From: Lytechinus variegatus
Lineage: Eukaryota; Echinodermata; Echinoidea; Temnopleuroida; Toxopneustidae
Length of the DNA: 64,000 nucleotides
Assembly (NCBI RefSeq): GCF_018143015.1
Contig: NC_054740.1
Location: 42,487,180 to 42,551,179 of the forward strand
Reading direction: 5' to 3'
The notes beneath the pieces were generated by a model. It did not search any database. It saw only the letters and a program-made list of their open reading frames with translations, and had not been told where the DNA came from. Below are positions 26,190-37,695 of the stretch, piece by piece. A program made the position numbers and the translations under genes. Numbering within the stretch: the stretch's first letter is position 1; every line of letters begins with the position of its first letter.

Positions 26190-26690
26190 GCAAATTCAAA
26201 TTCAAAAGTTTATTGATATAAAATCCTGACATTGAAGGATCATCATCAAAAACAAAGAAACATAAGAAAAAGAATAATATAACATAAGCATAACATAGTA
26301 ACAACGAGGGATTAAAAAAATTACCAATCTTGGATAACATGTTAAATTCGAGATACATATCACTGCATAGATATACGCACAGATATACCTAAACATAATA
26401 CACCCATACCTATACAATTAACATAATATTAGCTTCTTTTTTTCAAGCATCCTCAGTCTCTCCACGTACACATAACTTTTTTCTATAATACCGTACATGT
26501 TTTGCTGATATCCATGTCATTTCTCCTTAATATCAACTGGAATTTATTTTTGTTAGTTATTCTCATAAAATCCGGCAGCACCTCCTTTGATAATCATTTC
26601 GGGGTTCTTCGAGGGCCTTACAGTGTACACTGAAATGGTGTTCATCCTCTACATAAGTCGAACAAACGGTGCCAGGTAAAAATGGCAGAG
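26190..26690 (-). mobile_element. LINE 3' end: zinc-knuckle C-terminus and 3' UTR
   Basis: On the minus strand, CSTYVEDEHHFSVHC (about 26615-26660) matches the C-x-EDE-x-HF-x-C knuckle that ends the ORF of many non-LTR retrotransposons. A stop and about 370 bp of UTR follow, then AATAAACTTTTGAATTTGAA near 26190-26215, a tail of short repeats. The copy is cut off upstream at the 15-bp minisatellite. The clade cannot be told from this little. Confidence 0.6.
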
Positions 26691-26990
26691 GTAAAAATGG
26701 CAGAGGTAATAATGGCAGAGGTAATAATGGCAGAGGTAATAATGGCAGAGGCAAAAATGGCAGAGGTAAAAATGGCAGAGGTAATAATGGCAGAGGTAAT
26801 AATGGCAAAGGTAAAAATTGCAGAGGTAATAATGGCAGAGGTAATAATGGCAGAGGTAAAAATGGCAAAGGTAAAAATGGCAGAGGTAAAAATGGCAGAG
26901 GTAAAACTAAAAATGGCAGAGGTAAAATTGGCAGAGGTAAAAATGGCAAAGGTAAAATTGGCAGAGGTAAAAATGGCAGAGGTAAAGATG
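26681..26990 (+). repeat. 15-bp minisatellite, array 1 (GGCAGAGGTAAAAAT)
   Basis: About twenty units of GGCAGAGGTAAAAAT or GGCAGAGGTAATAAT. Because the unit is a multiple of three, all frames stay open and read as Asn-Gly-Arg-Gly-Lys or Leu-Pro-Leu-Leu-Pro repeats, which is not evidence of coding. An inverted array of the same unit lies at 28364-28582. Confidence 0.95.
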
Positions 26991-27390
26991 ATAAAGATAG
27001 GCTATACATTATGATTATCATCCATGACCGGACTCTTGTCGACGAAATGGGCTATAAAAACTGATTAAATATGTTGTTTTTCGTCATTTAAGATCTACAC
27101 TCTGTCATTTATATGACTAAACTCTAGCATTTTCTTGCCAAAATGATTTCAATTAGTGACTGCATGATGAAAGGATCTTAAGCTCGTAAGCAGAACAACG
27201 CTTTACATACAAACCCAACGATTTTTAAAATGTAAACACCAATGTGTGCAGCCACTAACCCTCTGAAACGAACAAGTTCGGGTCTACGTCGAACTACTTT
27301 CATATTAATTTAAACTGGATAAAAAAATAACTGAACATTCTGTAATAAAAGTATTTTTTTTAATTTCCATATCATGATGGATCATGATGA

Positions 27391-27631
27391 ATAGATCCGC
27401 CAGTGATGTCACTGGCGGATCCATGGGGCACAGCTGGCCCGTGCCCCCCCCCTGACAGGTACAATTAAAATCTTAGCAAATATGCTAACTCAAGTGTGCC
27501 CCCTTTTTAAAGCGAGACCCTTTTCTGCTTGCTATTTATTTTGTTTACGAGTTAGTAGGCGGAAAACTTTTTTGCATGTCATTTTTCAGGAAAATGTGCC
27601 CTCCCCTTGGAAAATCCTGGATCTGCCCCTG
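27391..27631. mobile_element. hAT-like MITE with a mirrored left end
   Basis: The MITE runs from CACTGGCGGATCC (27409) to GGATCTGCCCCTG (27631). Directly before it, GGATCCGCCAGTG-type sequence appears in reverse, so GATCCGCCAGTGATGTCACT and beyond form a palindrome around 27391-27424. This looks like two element ends head to head. Confidence 0.65.
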
Positions 27632-27729
27632 ATTAATGTGATAGGTTAAATGTAAATGATACAATTATTGTTCAGTCTTTATAGAGCAATACCTCAATGC
27701 AGCTAGTCCAAGTGGATGCCAGGTTACCA

Positions 27730-28075
27730 AAGGGTTTGACGTCATATATGGGAAGCTGCCCCATGACATTTTATGCACTAAAAATGGTTCATAATTGCTT
27801 TAAAAATATTTCAGGAGCGTCAGTGAAATGATTTGTCTCTTGATATATACTGAAGATAAAAAAAAAACATTTGGATTTTTCTAGAAAATTATATTTCATT
27901 AATATTTTCTATACACCAAATATGGGAAGGCTGCTCGCAAATGACGTCATCATTGAAATATAAAAGTATAGCTTTTTAAATCTTTGATTGATTTCCTAAA
28001 ACCCTCACCATTATCATTTTATTTTTTCTGCTATTCTACAATGACTTTTAACCGAGGTTGAACTTCTCCTGTAAT
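27730..28075. mobile_element. TTCACC-type MITE, right part
   Basis: The right end GAGGTTGAACTTCTCCTGTAA and the motifs GACGTCAT, GGAAGCTGCCC and CTAAAACCCTCACC match the layout of the MITE at 50785-51258. The left end is worn or lost. Confidence 0.45.
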
Positions 28076-28363
28076 GAATTAAGTACAATTGCGATCAAGA
28101 GTGTGCTTCAAATTTGAATACTAATACAGCGATTTGACATGAGAAGGCTGTCCATGAGAGTACAGAAATAAAATAAGATATTCTAGCCAAAAGATTATCA
28201 ATTTGGTGCAGACGATCTATCTATGATTTTAAGAATGTCACCCTTTCCATTATTTTTATTTTTTTTAGAACCTTTCTTAGTTAATCTATGTAGGGCTTAC
28301 ATGCGGGGGCTTTATGATTTTTTTTCATGGGGGTTGAAGACTCATTTTACCTATACCATTATG

Positions 28364-28582
28364 ACCTCTGCCATTTTTACCTCTGCCATTATTACCTCTG
28401 CCATTTTTACCTCTGCCATTATTAGGCCTACCTCTGCCATTATTACCTCTGCCATTTTCACCTCTGCCATTTTTACCTTTGACATTTTTACCTCTGCCAT
28501 TTTTACCTCTGCCATTATTACCTCTGCCATTTTTACCTCTGCCATTATTACCTCTGCCATTTTTACCTCTGCCATTTTTACA
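28364..28582 (-). repeat. 15-bp minisatellite, array 2 (inverted to array 1)
   Basis: About fourteen units of the complement (ATTTTTACCTCTGCC), same unit as array 1 but opposite orientation, 1.4 kb away. Open frames across it are artefacts. Confidence 0.95.
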
Positions 28583-28729
28583 CCGAGCCGAACAAACAGG
28601 GTATGTTCTATCGTTTACCATGTTTACAGCAATCCTATTATATCTGCCTTGTTCTATCATTAGTTTATTATTGCTTGTTCTTAACTTTGCAAAGCATGAC
28701 TTCATGAATATGCAGTAAGAAAACTGATG

Positions 28730-29229
28730 TTCATCCCCTCTTTTTTGTACATCAATTTTATGAATATTTATTCAAATTGTGTCCTTCAAGATTTTAAAAT
28801 AGGAAACTAGGAATTAAGAACTAGTGCTTTGATCTATAGCGCAAGATGAAATGCATATATGCGGCGGAATTGAGTGGGGCGGGGTAGGCTACATGTCTCC
28901 CCTGAATCTTTGTGCTTCCCCCGCCAATGCTGAAACGTCACAAAGGAACCATATTAAGACACATGCATAAAATATGAAATAAGTATGATCCCGAGTATGA
29001 TTTCATAGACAGTGATGGAGATATGACAACATCAGCACACTTTGCTTATTCATGATATCATGCGCATAATATCTTTTTTTGTAATTCAAAAAACCAGATT
29101 AAAAAAAATCAGCGTTAAATGCTTGTTAAGTTTTACTCCATTTATTCAGATAATCTATATTTTCAGCCTGGAACACCCACTAAAGGTCGTAATGTATTCT
29201 GATTATGAAATAATATAGAATGTATAAGA
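28730..29229. other. Non-coding spacer
   Basis: AT-rich sequence with no recognisable gene or element end. Confidence 0.5.
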
Positions 29230-30230
29230 GTCTACAGGGGCGGATCCAGCCTCCGCCAATAGGGGGGCCGATTTTATTCACCCACATTTTCCCGATCGGC
29301 CGCTCAAAGTTGATTTTTGTTTGTTTCTTTAAAAGGGTTGTCCCAGTGGCGTAATGAGCCAAAAAAGATTGAGGGGCTCAATATGGCGTATAACATAAAA
29401 ATTGATTAATAATAAGTTACGAGCGAGCAAAATTTTGACATTTTTATTACAAAAATCCAAGTTTGTGATAGATTTTGACATAATATTTGGAAAATTAAAT
29501 TGTACTTTACCCTTATCCCTTTTCTTTCTTGATCGTGATTTTTTTTTGAGGGGGGGGGGGGCAAAACACCCATGTCCTAACAGTAATTTCTTAGCTTTAT
29601 TCTCATAAACAACATAAATGTGTAATTTTATAACCCCTATTGAAATAGTATGAGCGCGAAGTGCGAGCAAAACAATTCTGAAATTTCATGTATTTTGTCC
29701 TGAAAAATTGAACATTCTGGACAATGTTTGTGAACCTGAACAAATGCGTATGCAACTAGATAAACACTGTGAGCGCGAAGCGTGAGCAGAAATTTTTATA
29801 ATACGTTCTGGCCTTTGTCAAAAAGGGACCTGTTAAGAACGTTTTGCAGTTAGCCATAAGACGATACGTATTTCAATGATTACATGATGCGAGCGCGAGC
29901 TGAATTTTTTTGACGTTCCAGCCTAAAAGATTAACGTTCTATGCACTTTTTGTAATCATGAACGGTATAAATATATAACCAAATAATTGATACGAGCGCG
30001 AAGGGCGAGCAGAAAAAATGAGATTTCAAACCTAAAAACGGGACACTCTCTTCTTCTTTTGTGAATCATTAAAAATTTGGGTATAATTTGGTATCTTCGA
30101 AGGCTTACATTAATAATGCCAGTGCAAAGCGTGATCAGAAATATTTGATATTCTGATCTGAAACTGGATATATATAGGCTCTTAATGATTTAAAAGCTGC
30201 GTATCTATAAACATGCGTGCGCGTTTTTAA

Positions 30231-31099
30231 AGACCCAGACCGGACCCAAAAATGAAATTGACAATTTATATACCAATCGAAAGCTTATAAGCTACTAAAT
30301 ACAGCATTGTGAGCTTTATTCATTTTCACTCTTCCCAGCTGATGAGTATTTTGCTTAAGAATATTCCAATTATCGGGCTTCGAACCCGGCTTAGAAAATA
30401 GGCTTTATTGTGCTTTTCAAATGCCTCGAGACCGTGACGTCACGTTGTGTAAGAAGCGTCGCGATTCCATAGGTTTGTACACAGAAAAACTGTGTTATTT
30501 TTTTGCTTTCCAGATTACGCATTTCATTTTCGTCACTTCCATCACAGAGTGATATCACATATATTTTTTCCTACATGCTTGAATTATGAAATCTACAGTT
30601 TTGAACTAGTTTTTGCCATATTCTATTTCCTGCTTATTTGGCGTAGATTTCAAATCTATCTGCATTCACATTATGTATCACAACTTTTCCTGACATAGCA
30701 ATTTAGGCCCAATAAGAGCCAAACAAAGAAGTCACAAAAAGGCAGTGAATAGTTGTAGGTTTCCATCAATTTCAACAGTGAATAATTGTGAGTGCCATTT
30801 TCATCTGAAAACGAAAAAAAAATTGGATTCATAATATAGAAATGGAAGAAAATACCCAATGCTTTTGTACACAAACCTATGGAATCGCAACCCTCCAGAC
30901 AATACATGACGTCATCCTTTCCAGGCGCTGTGGGTTGCTCAATCGAAGCGTACTTTGGAGGAGCAGTTTCTTTGATTTTTATCTAATATTTCTAAAAAAT
31001 GGAAGGAGATGTATAGAATATTTTTGGTATATTTGTATTGTATGAATCATTGCCTTTCTTTTAATTTAATTATGATTGTTTTTACACCGGTCAAGGTCT
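30231..31099. mobile_element. 869-bp TTAA-flanked inverted-repeat element
   Basis: AGACCCAGACCGG at the left and CCGGTCAAGGTCT at the right are inverted ends, with TTAA at 30227-30230 and 31100-31103. An inner inverted pair (GCGATTCCATAGGTTTGT near 30460 and its complement near 30875) lies next to GTGACGTCA and GACGTCATC sites. No coding frame. Confidence 0.65.
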
Positions 31100-31285
31100 T
31101 TAAGATTTTGACCTAGAATCTGGGCATATTATAAATACCTTTTTTCATCAAGAAAATAAAGCGAGCGCGAAGCGCGAGCTTAAAATATTTGATATTCTGA
31201 TCTGAAAAAAAGGTCAATTTAGCTATGTATTTCAAGCACTATAGGAAAATTGGGAGGTGGATATGAATCACGGTTGAAAAAAGAT

Positions 31286-31833
31286 GTGGGGCCCGTTGCA
31301 TAAAACTTTTTACCTGAGAAAACTCAAGAGTTTTTTTTACCGGAGTTTTTGCCCTGTGTTAAAGATAAATTCCAGTTTTGGTAACGATCTCAAAATGACT
31401 TTTGACAGAATCTAATATGACCACCCAAGTATCTGTTTGTATGAATAAAAATATGTGCCAAATGATTCTGGAAGAAACTGTGTAATTGCTGAGAAATAAG
31501 CACAATAAGCGCGGATTCGGTCACTTACGTCGGGTCTTTATTCCAGTAATACTGTCCCACGTGTGCCTATCTGTGTTGGTGATCTTCAGTGTGAACATTT
31601 TTCAGCGTAGAGTTCAAGATTTCACAAAGTTCAGCTTATGTAACTGTACCAGATCTAGATCCTCGATGATATTCTGACAATTAAGCCTGGTTTTACAGAC
31701 TTTCTCATGAAATCAGTGTTTACTGCAACCACTGGCATTTCTCTTTAAAGTCATGGCAGAAATCAGACTAACCTTAGTTTTTAGTTTTTACCAGAGTTTT
31801 CTCAGGTAAAAAGTTTTATGCAACAGGCCCCTG
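31286..31833. mobile_element. MITE with GGGGCCCGTTGCATAAAAC ends
   Basis: GGGGCCCGTTGCATAAAACT, then TTTTACCTGAGAAAACTC, recur inverted at the right end. About 550 bp, non-coding. Target duplication is unclear. Confidence 0.75.
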
Positions 31834-32663
31834 ATATGTTTCATTATTACTTTGAGCTTTAACATAGGACAGGGACATTCTAAGAACATTATGTCACCAT
31901 ATGAAAATGATGACTATCTTCATATTTTTCTTCCTAAGCGGGAGATGAAACTTGTCGACATTCCATTCTGAAAAAGGGCCAATTTGATTATTTAATTAAT
32001 ATCTTATTAATTTGATAAGCCCAATGAGAGCGAAAAATATATTAAGGCCTGAAAAATGGACATTTAAAGCACTTTTGTAATTATGAATAACATATTCATA
32101 ATAAGATACACTTTTGTATAACTTATTATGAATTACTTATTCAGAATAAGATACATGAGTTAATATATTTTCAACAATCAATGCGAGCACAAATCGCGAG
32201 CCGAAATTTTTGATTACCTGTCATGAAATGGGGATTTTTAGTAGTTTGTTATAGAATTAATATTGGGATATACATATCAAATCACCAATCAAAATGCGAG
32301 CGTGCAGCGCTTGCTATTACGTTTTATTACGTGTTACGTTTTTTATATATTGACTTCAAAATTTGATTTCTAAGCTCCTTTTTGAGCAAGTTATGTAAAT
32401 AACTTAAAAGGCAATGCGAGCACGAAGTGCGAGCGAAAATTTTATACTGTATAGTGACATGAATATTTTAAAAATTATTTTCCAAGTCTTCCCCTCATCT
32501 TATTTTATTCACTCTTCTTCCTCGATCCTCCTTTCATGTTTCCCCTTCTTTTTTCTTCTCTCTTTTCCCTTTTTTTTCTTTCTTTCCCCCTTTTTATTTT
32601 TTTGCTCCGCCAATAGGGGGGGGGGGGGCGGGCCCCTCGGCCCCTGGATCCGCCTATGGTCTA

Positions 32664-33385
32664 TTATTTTCCTTTTTTGCTTATCTTCAATTTGCTTTTA
32701 GACATATTTGCTTGTGACAATTAATATTCCAACAAAAATTGTAGATAGTTTAAAACCAAGAACACGAACCTCATGTTTGACACCTCTTTTGTGTTCTCGA
32801 ATTCCCCTACAATTTTGAAAATTTTGCGATTTTTTTTTAATTGTCACATTCATTGTACTTCTTGGATTGTTTTAAAGAAATTTCAAAATTTTGAGATATA
32901 TGTTTTCATCATCCTTCACATATTTTTTTCCAGAATTGAAGGTGTGATGCACGCCGCAAACGTATTTGGCCCGTATGTACATGGGTGAACTTCAAAGCTC
33001 GACAGCTAAATATCAAGCAAATGGACGCATTTTTGTTTTATATTTTTGTAGTTGTTATTTTGAATACGTAGGTGGGCTCTATGCAAAACAGGGCCCTCGG
33101 AACGATTTTTTCACAGGGCATGCAAGGGGTGCATACTTGCCAACATGAAAGAGTGCATTAAAAAGCGGTAGACTCTGCGAGGGAGCGGAGCGACCGAGGG
33201 GTCGGGGGTCTGCCCCTCCTCCCCCTCTCAGGGCTAGAGACATTGCAGATAATGAAATAAATTTGACAATTTTAAAGCGCTTTCAATTCTTAAAATCACT
33301 GTGAAAGTATAACCGTGATGATAACCTAACCGCCACTAATCAAGGACGTGTACATTTCTGGCAAACAAATGAAAATGAAATAATG
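32664..33385. other. Non-coding spacer with a G/C-rich patch
   Basis: No gene. A GGGGTCGGGGGTCTGCCCCT stretch near 33198-33220 looks like the margin of another decayed hAT-like element, but no partner end was found. Confidence 0.4.
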
Positions 33386-33389
33386 GTTA

Positions 33390-35183
33390 TTTACTATTTA
33401 TTATGGGAGGTGGGAGGGGGCGAAAATATTGTTATACACATTTTCCCTGATCAGTCGCTCAAAGCTGATTTTTGTTGCTTTCTGTGTAGGGGTACCGTAT
33501 TGTATTGTATTGCGTTATATTATTTTGTCTTTATTTTCCGTCAATTAAAACTAATAACAATGATAGATATATTTACAATTTCAAAGAAATTATCATTAAA
33601 AAGACGGAGGGATTGCCCACTCAGCGTTGATATATCAACACTATTTTACAGAGGGTTCCCTTAATAAACAAAACACATTTCAGCTCGGACATCGAGTTTT
33701 CATTATCATGTTTGAAAAAAAGTGCACTGTAAAATATATCTTTTATGATCTGAGTAGGGTCTACAAGATCATTAGCTTTATCACTAATATCATAGGTCAT
33801 GATTAAATAATGAGTGCGCGAAGCTCGATCATTTTTTAACAGCTAAAGGGATTTTAAATAGGTTGTAAGAATTCACGTAAGTACACATATCCAAACACTA
33901 AACGAAAATGTGAGAGCCAGTGGCGTACCTTGGGTCACGGCACCAGCAAAATTTCGAGTCACTTAGGGAGCGCGCGAAGCGCGCTCTTTTGTCAGGTATA
34001 CTGACCTAATAGAGATATTTTAAGGACGTGCAGTGCCAATATAAGCAAATTTTGGGAATCATGATACGTAACTGTCCCGCTCAACAAACAATGCGACTGC
34101 GAAGCGCGAGCTAAAATTTTTGTATATATTGACAAGGGAAATTTTAAGGACTATAGAATCCATTAAGAGTATAAATATCTCACCATAGTCATCTAATGCT
34201 AGTGCCATCCATGCTGATTTTGTTAGAATTTCATCTAAACATAGTCATGAAGAACTTTTTGAAGTCATTGTAATTATCATACGCATCTTACTAATCAAAT
34301 ACTGCAAGTGCGAAGCGCGAACTGAAAATCTAGAAAATTCAGACCTGAAGAGGGGCATTCTAAGGCTTGTTTGTACGTGTTTCACTAACCAAATGATGCG
34401 AGCGCGAAGCGCGAGCTGAAATTTTTGTATATATTGACCCCAAACATGGATATTTTAAGGACCCAATCCACTAATGCGAACGGTAGCACGGACAGGAAAT
34501 GTTTTATATCAAGACCTTAAAATAGGGCAATCATTTTAAGTCATGAAAAAGGAGAATATGTCACTACATAAAAACACTAATTACTCGAATTGCGAGGAAA
34601 TATATTTGTTGTATATTGATTTGAAAACGGGATGTTCTAGTACAACAGGATTATATATCTCGTTAAACAGTCTATGCGAGCACCAGGAACAATGAAGTCA
34701 CAATGAAGCAAATAATGTTTCATAGAGTTACGAAAAAATGCTTCTTATGTAATATAACATAATATAATATAACATTATAATGAACAATAATTTCTTCTTT
34801 CCCCACTACATTTTTCTTCCTTTTTCCCTCTTTTTCTCCTTTTCCCCGCTTTTTTTTTGGGCCAGCCGATTTGGGGGGGGCACATAACCCCCATGCCCCC
34901 GTAGTTGCGCCACTGGTGAGAGCGTAGCGCTAGCTGATAGGTTTTAATATTATAACCTGAAAAGGGAAACTATATAACTTTATGGAATACACGAGGAGAA
35001 TAGGTACTTAATATATCAAAATCGAGCGCGCAGCGCGAACTGAAAAAATTGTTATTCAGACCATAAACGATATATTTCACATTGCACTTTTTTCAAATCA
35101 ATTTGTAATTTAAAATAATAATGAAAACTCGATGTCCGAGCTGAAATGTGTTTTGTTTATTGACTTCAAAACTAGTTATTCTA
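33390..35183 (-). mobile_element. Palindrome-core hAT-like element, block 5 (interrupted)
   Basis: The left margin (ACATTTTCCCTGATCAGTCG, TCAAAGCTGATTTTTGTTGC) repeats that of the 29235 element. Cores lie near 33810, 34928 and 35020. A complete element is inserted at 33918-34915, splitting a core unit. The right side is cut by the Tc1-like fragment at 35184. Confidence 0.55.
33918..34915 (-). mobile_element. 998-bp hAT transposon, non-autonomous, 8-bp target duplication
   Basis: The left end CAGTGGCGTACC and right end GTAGTTGCGCCACTG are inverted. GTGAGAGC stands at both borders (33910-33917 and 34916-34923), an exact 8-bp duplication typical of hAT. Removing the element joins GTGAGAGC to GTAGCGCTAGC, restoring a palindrome-core unit of the surrounding element. 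The insert itself holds cores near 33970, 34094, 34310 and 34396. It encodes no transposase. Confidence 0.85.
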
Positions 35184-35455
35184 CAGTACGATCAAAAAAA
35201 GGTTTACACTTTGAAAAAGCCCTAGGAATTAAAAAATATACAACATGTGGGTATTTTTTCACATATAATCTTGGGTTTGGGTATCATCTATCCAATGAAA
35301 GTAAAAGTTTTGACAGAATGTTACACTTGAGTGAGCTTTGTCCATTTTTGTTAAGCTCGCAGAAATCTGTTTGCGCAGAAAGGCTCGTTTTCACGCTGTG
35401 TCAATGGAAAAGGGAGAAATCAAACTTACCCTGCGAAACATTTCTCATACATTTC
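35184..35455. mobile_element. Truncated second copy of the 510-1492 transposon
   Basis: Starts CAGTACGATCAAAAAAAGG after a TA and follows the left part of the first copy almost base for base (AGCCCTAGGAATT, CAACATGTGGGTA, CTCGCAGAAATCTGTTTGCG) before stopping at a G-rich element margin. Confidence 0.8.
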
Positions 35456-36160
35456 TGGGGGGCAGGGGGTGATCGCCCCACCAATGAAAATATTGGGGGG
35501 CAAACATATCGTTTTGCCCCCCCCCCCAATAATTCCGGATGTGCAAAAATAAAATAAGATCGTAATGTTCAGCAAGCGAGATTGAGATACACAAATCGTT
35601 CTTTATTTCAAATCGTGCTCAAAATGTCCGCTTTTCAGATTGGAATATACAAATTTTCAGCTTCGCTTCGCGCTCGCATCATTTCTGTAGCAAAAACTCG
35701 TACTTTTCATGATTAAATAAGTGAATAGAATGTTCCGTTTTCAGTTCTAAACCTCAAAAGAACTCCCGCTTCGATTTCCAATAATCTTTTGTTGGATATA
35801 TATCTTGTTTGTTTTTTTATCAAAATCGTCCATTAAACTCATTTTTTTTTCAGATCGAAATATCAAAATTTTCAGCTCGCGCTTCGCGCTCGCATGTATC
35901 GTTAATTTAAATACAAATCTTACTCATCTGTACCAAAATTGCTTAGAATATCAAGCTTTCAGGTCAGAATATAAAGAAATTTCATCTCGCTCTCGGCACT
36001 CGCATTATCTGTTTAGTGCGATATGTATCCTCCTGATGAGTTACTACAAACAATCCTTAACAGGTACGCCTTTCCTGTTTTAAGGTCAGTATTTGAAAAA
36101 AAATTCAGCTCGCGCTCGCATTAATTTGTCGGTGAGATACGTGTCCGAATCTCATGAGTC
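35456..36160 (+). mobile_element. hAT-like half-element with palindrome cores, block 6
   Basis: Begins GGGGGGCAGGGGGTGATCGC, CCCACCAATGAAAATATTGG and continues with cores near 35660, 35877 and 36108 to a TA microsatellite. The same ~700 bp occurs in reverse at 37740-38262 and in part at 15190-15850. The other end of the element is missing, probably because of the insertion at 36185. Confidence 0.65.
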
Positions 36161-36184
36161 ATATATATGTATATATATATATAT

Positions 36185-36815
36185 ACACAACAAAAAGTAA
36201 GTAAGTCCCCCTAAATCAAATTGCTGTAACTTTTGAACGGAATCATTTTGAGATATGATATTTCGTAGGTGGTTTTCTACCTCATTAAGCAACTGCTGGG
36301 GAAAAATGAGATTGATCGGTTGAGTCATGCATGAGTAATTAAAGATTGAATTAAAAATGAGCACTTTTAAAGTCACAAGAGTCGTTTTTCAGATTGTGCA
36401 AATACAAAGTTGGGCAAAAATTGTTTTTAGGTGAATTTTATGGTGTTAATGCTATTTTCCCATCCATCAATTAGCCACTCCACACACAATTTTGATATCG
36501 TACGTTCATGGTTGAGTGAGCACAATATTGCAGGGGCAGCGGAAGCGGGGTGGGGGAGGGGAGGGGGCTGCGGGCCCCACTTTTTTCAAAAGCATGTACA
36601 AAAATGTAAAAATGACCATACGATTTTGATTTTTTGCATGGTAACCCCCCCCCACTTTTGACTCAGCCCCTCCCCCACATTTTGAAAACCGTTCCGCGGC
36701 CCCTGTATTGTGACATATCATCATAGAGGTAGTATCCTCTACAACAGTTGTTAGGTCAAATTAAAATTTGAAAATGTTGGTGGCTCCCCCGATTATAGGC
36801 CCCTCCCCCATATTT
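36185..36815 (-). mobile_element. Reverse partial copy of the 10451-12947 element
   Basis: Starts with the terminal ACACAACAAAAAGTAAG next to a TA run and matches 12311-12947 in reverse over about 630 bp before truncation at GGCCCCTCCCCCATATTTGAA. It includes the MITE at 36531-36705. Confidence 0.75.
36531..36705. mobile_element. 175-bp hAT-like MITE with 5-bp target duplication
   Basis: CAGGGGCAGCGGAAGCGG and CGTTCCGCGGCCCCTG are inverted ends; TATTG flanks both (36526-36530 and 36706-36710). The worn sister copy at 12460-12607 sits at the same point of the larger element. Confidence 0.75.
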
Positions 36816-36842
36816 GAATTTGTGCCTTTTAAGAAATTGTTT

Positions 36843-37251
36843 CAGGCGGCGGAGCAAAGTTGAAAGTGGGGGGGGGGGACTGGGGAAAGGGCATCTTTTC
36901 TTTCGAAAAACGGATCCTTCTCAAGTGAAAGGGACACAGAATACGTTGAGGAGGCATTTTTTTTTGGGGGGGGGAATGGGAAAGGGCACTAATTGGTATA
37001 AAAACGGTTCCTCTTCCTATAAAAGTGGCACACATTACACGTTCATGAGGGGACTTTGGGGAAAAATTATACGAGAATTAGGGCACTTGGTAACACCTAA
37101 AACAGGAGGATTGAGGCACGTACGGTTCGTGAGGGGGGGGGCATTTTCTTGCGTAAAAGGGGCAATTTTTCAGTGCTTCAAAAAGTGTGTGTGGGGGGAT
37201 TGTACCGACCCCCCCCCCCCCACGCCACCTCTCTCAAGATCGCCGCCCTTG
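36843..37251. mobile_element. G-rich element with CAGGCGGCGG ends
   Basis: CAGGCGGCGGAGC at the left and GATCGCCGCCCTTG at the right suggest inverted ends. The inside repeats a ~95-bp phrase of polyG plus GGGAAAGGGCA and AAAACGG. No target duplication and no gene. Confidence 0.45.
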
Positions 37252-37575
37252 CTAATGATATTCTATAAAGAGTACGACGTACTAAACTCATAACGAAATG
37301 ATCGATACTTCAAAAGAAAATCCCCGATCCAAAGTATATCTCTAGATCTCAAAAGAGTTTGGGACTTGGAGCATTATCGTGGTCCATTGAATCGCGTAGA
37401 ATTTGTGGTAACCTGATGAAAAAATTCGGCTGCCTATTAGATTTTTGAAAAAGCGGTATAGATTATGTTGTTTGGAGAGTAGAAGCGGTAATAGCAGGTG
37501 AAAATGTGATGTGATATTAAGCGGTAGAGTTGGGGGCGTTAAAAAAATCTGCAATTCCAGGGGTGCTGCCTAGCA

Positions 37576-37664
37576 GGGGCGTCGATCCATTTTTCAGATG
37601 GGGGGGCAAAATCAGGAATCAACGTTCCAAAGGCGCTCGATCGTACAAAACAAACAACCTCACC

Positions 37665-37695
<31 letters not shown>

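Larger units (their letters stand above)
29235..32658 (-). mobile_element. 3.4-kb hAT-like element with 5-bp target duplication, block 4
   Basis: Left end CAGGGGCGGATCCAG and right end inverse CATAGGCGGATCCAG; GTCTA flanks both (29230-29234 and 32659-32663). Inside are minus-oriented palindrome cores near 29653, 29771, 29890, 29995, 31145, 32290 and 32413, spaced 105-125 bp where uninterrupted. Two MITEs are nested (30231-31099 and 31286-31833). A CAGTGGCGTAAT stretch near 29346 may be the end of another insertion. There is no transposase frame. Confidence 0.75.

Noticed and set aside
26563-27064. Leu-Pro and Asn-Gly-Arg-Gly repeat proteins (also at 28325-28705)
   Set aside because: Products of a 15-bp minisatellite whose length is a multiple of three; only the 36-residue LINE knuckle at the end has family support.
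36814-37293. 159-codon frame rich in Gly and Lys
   Set aside because: Lies in a G-run transposon with tandem units and has no domain likeness.
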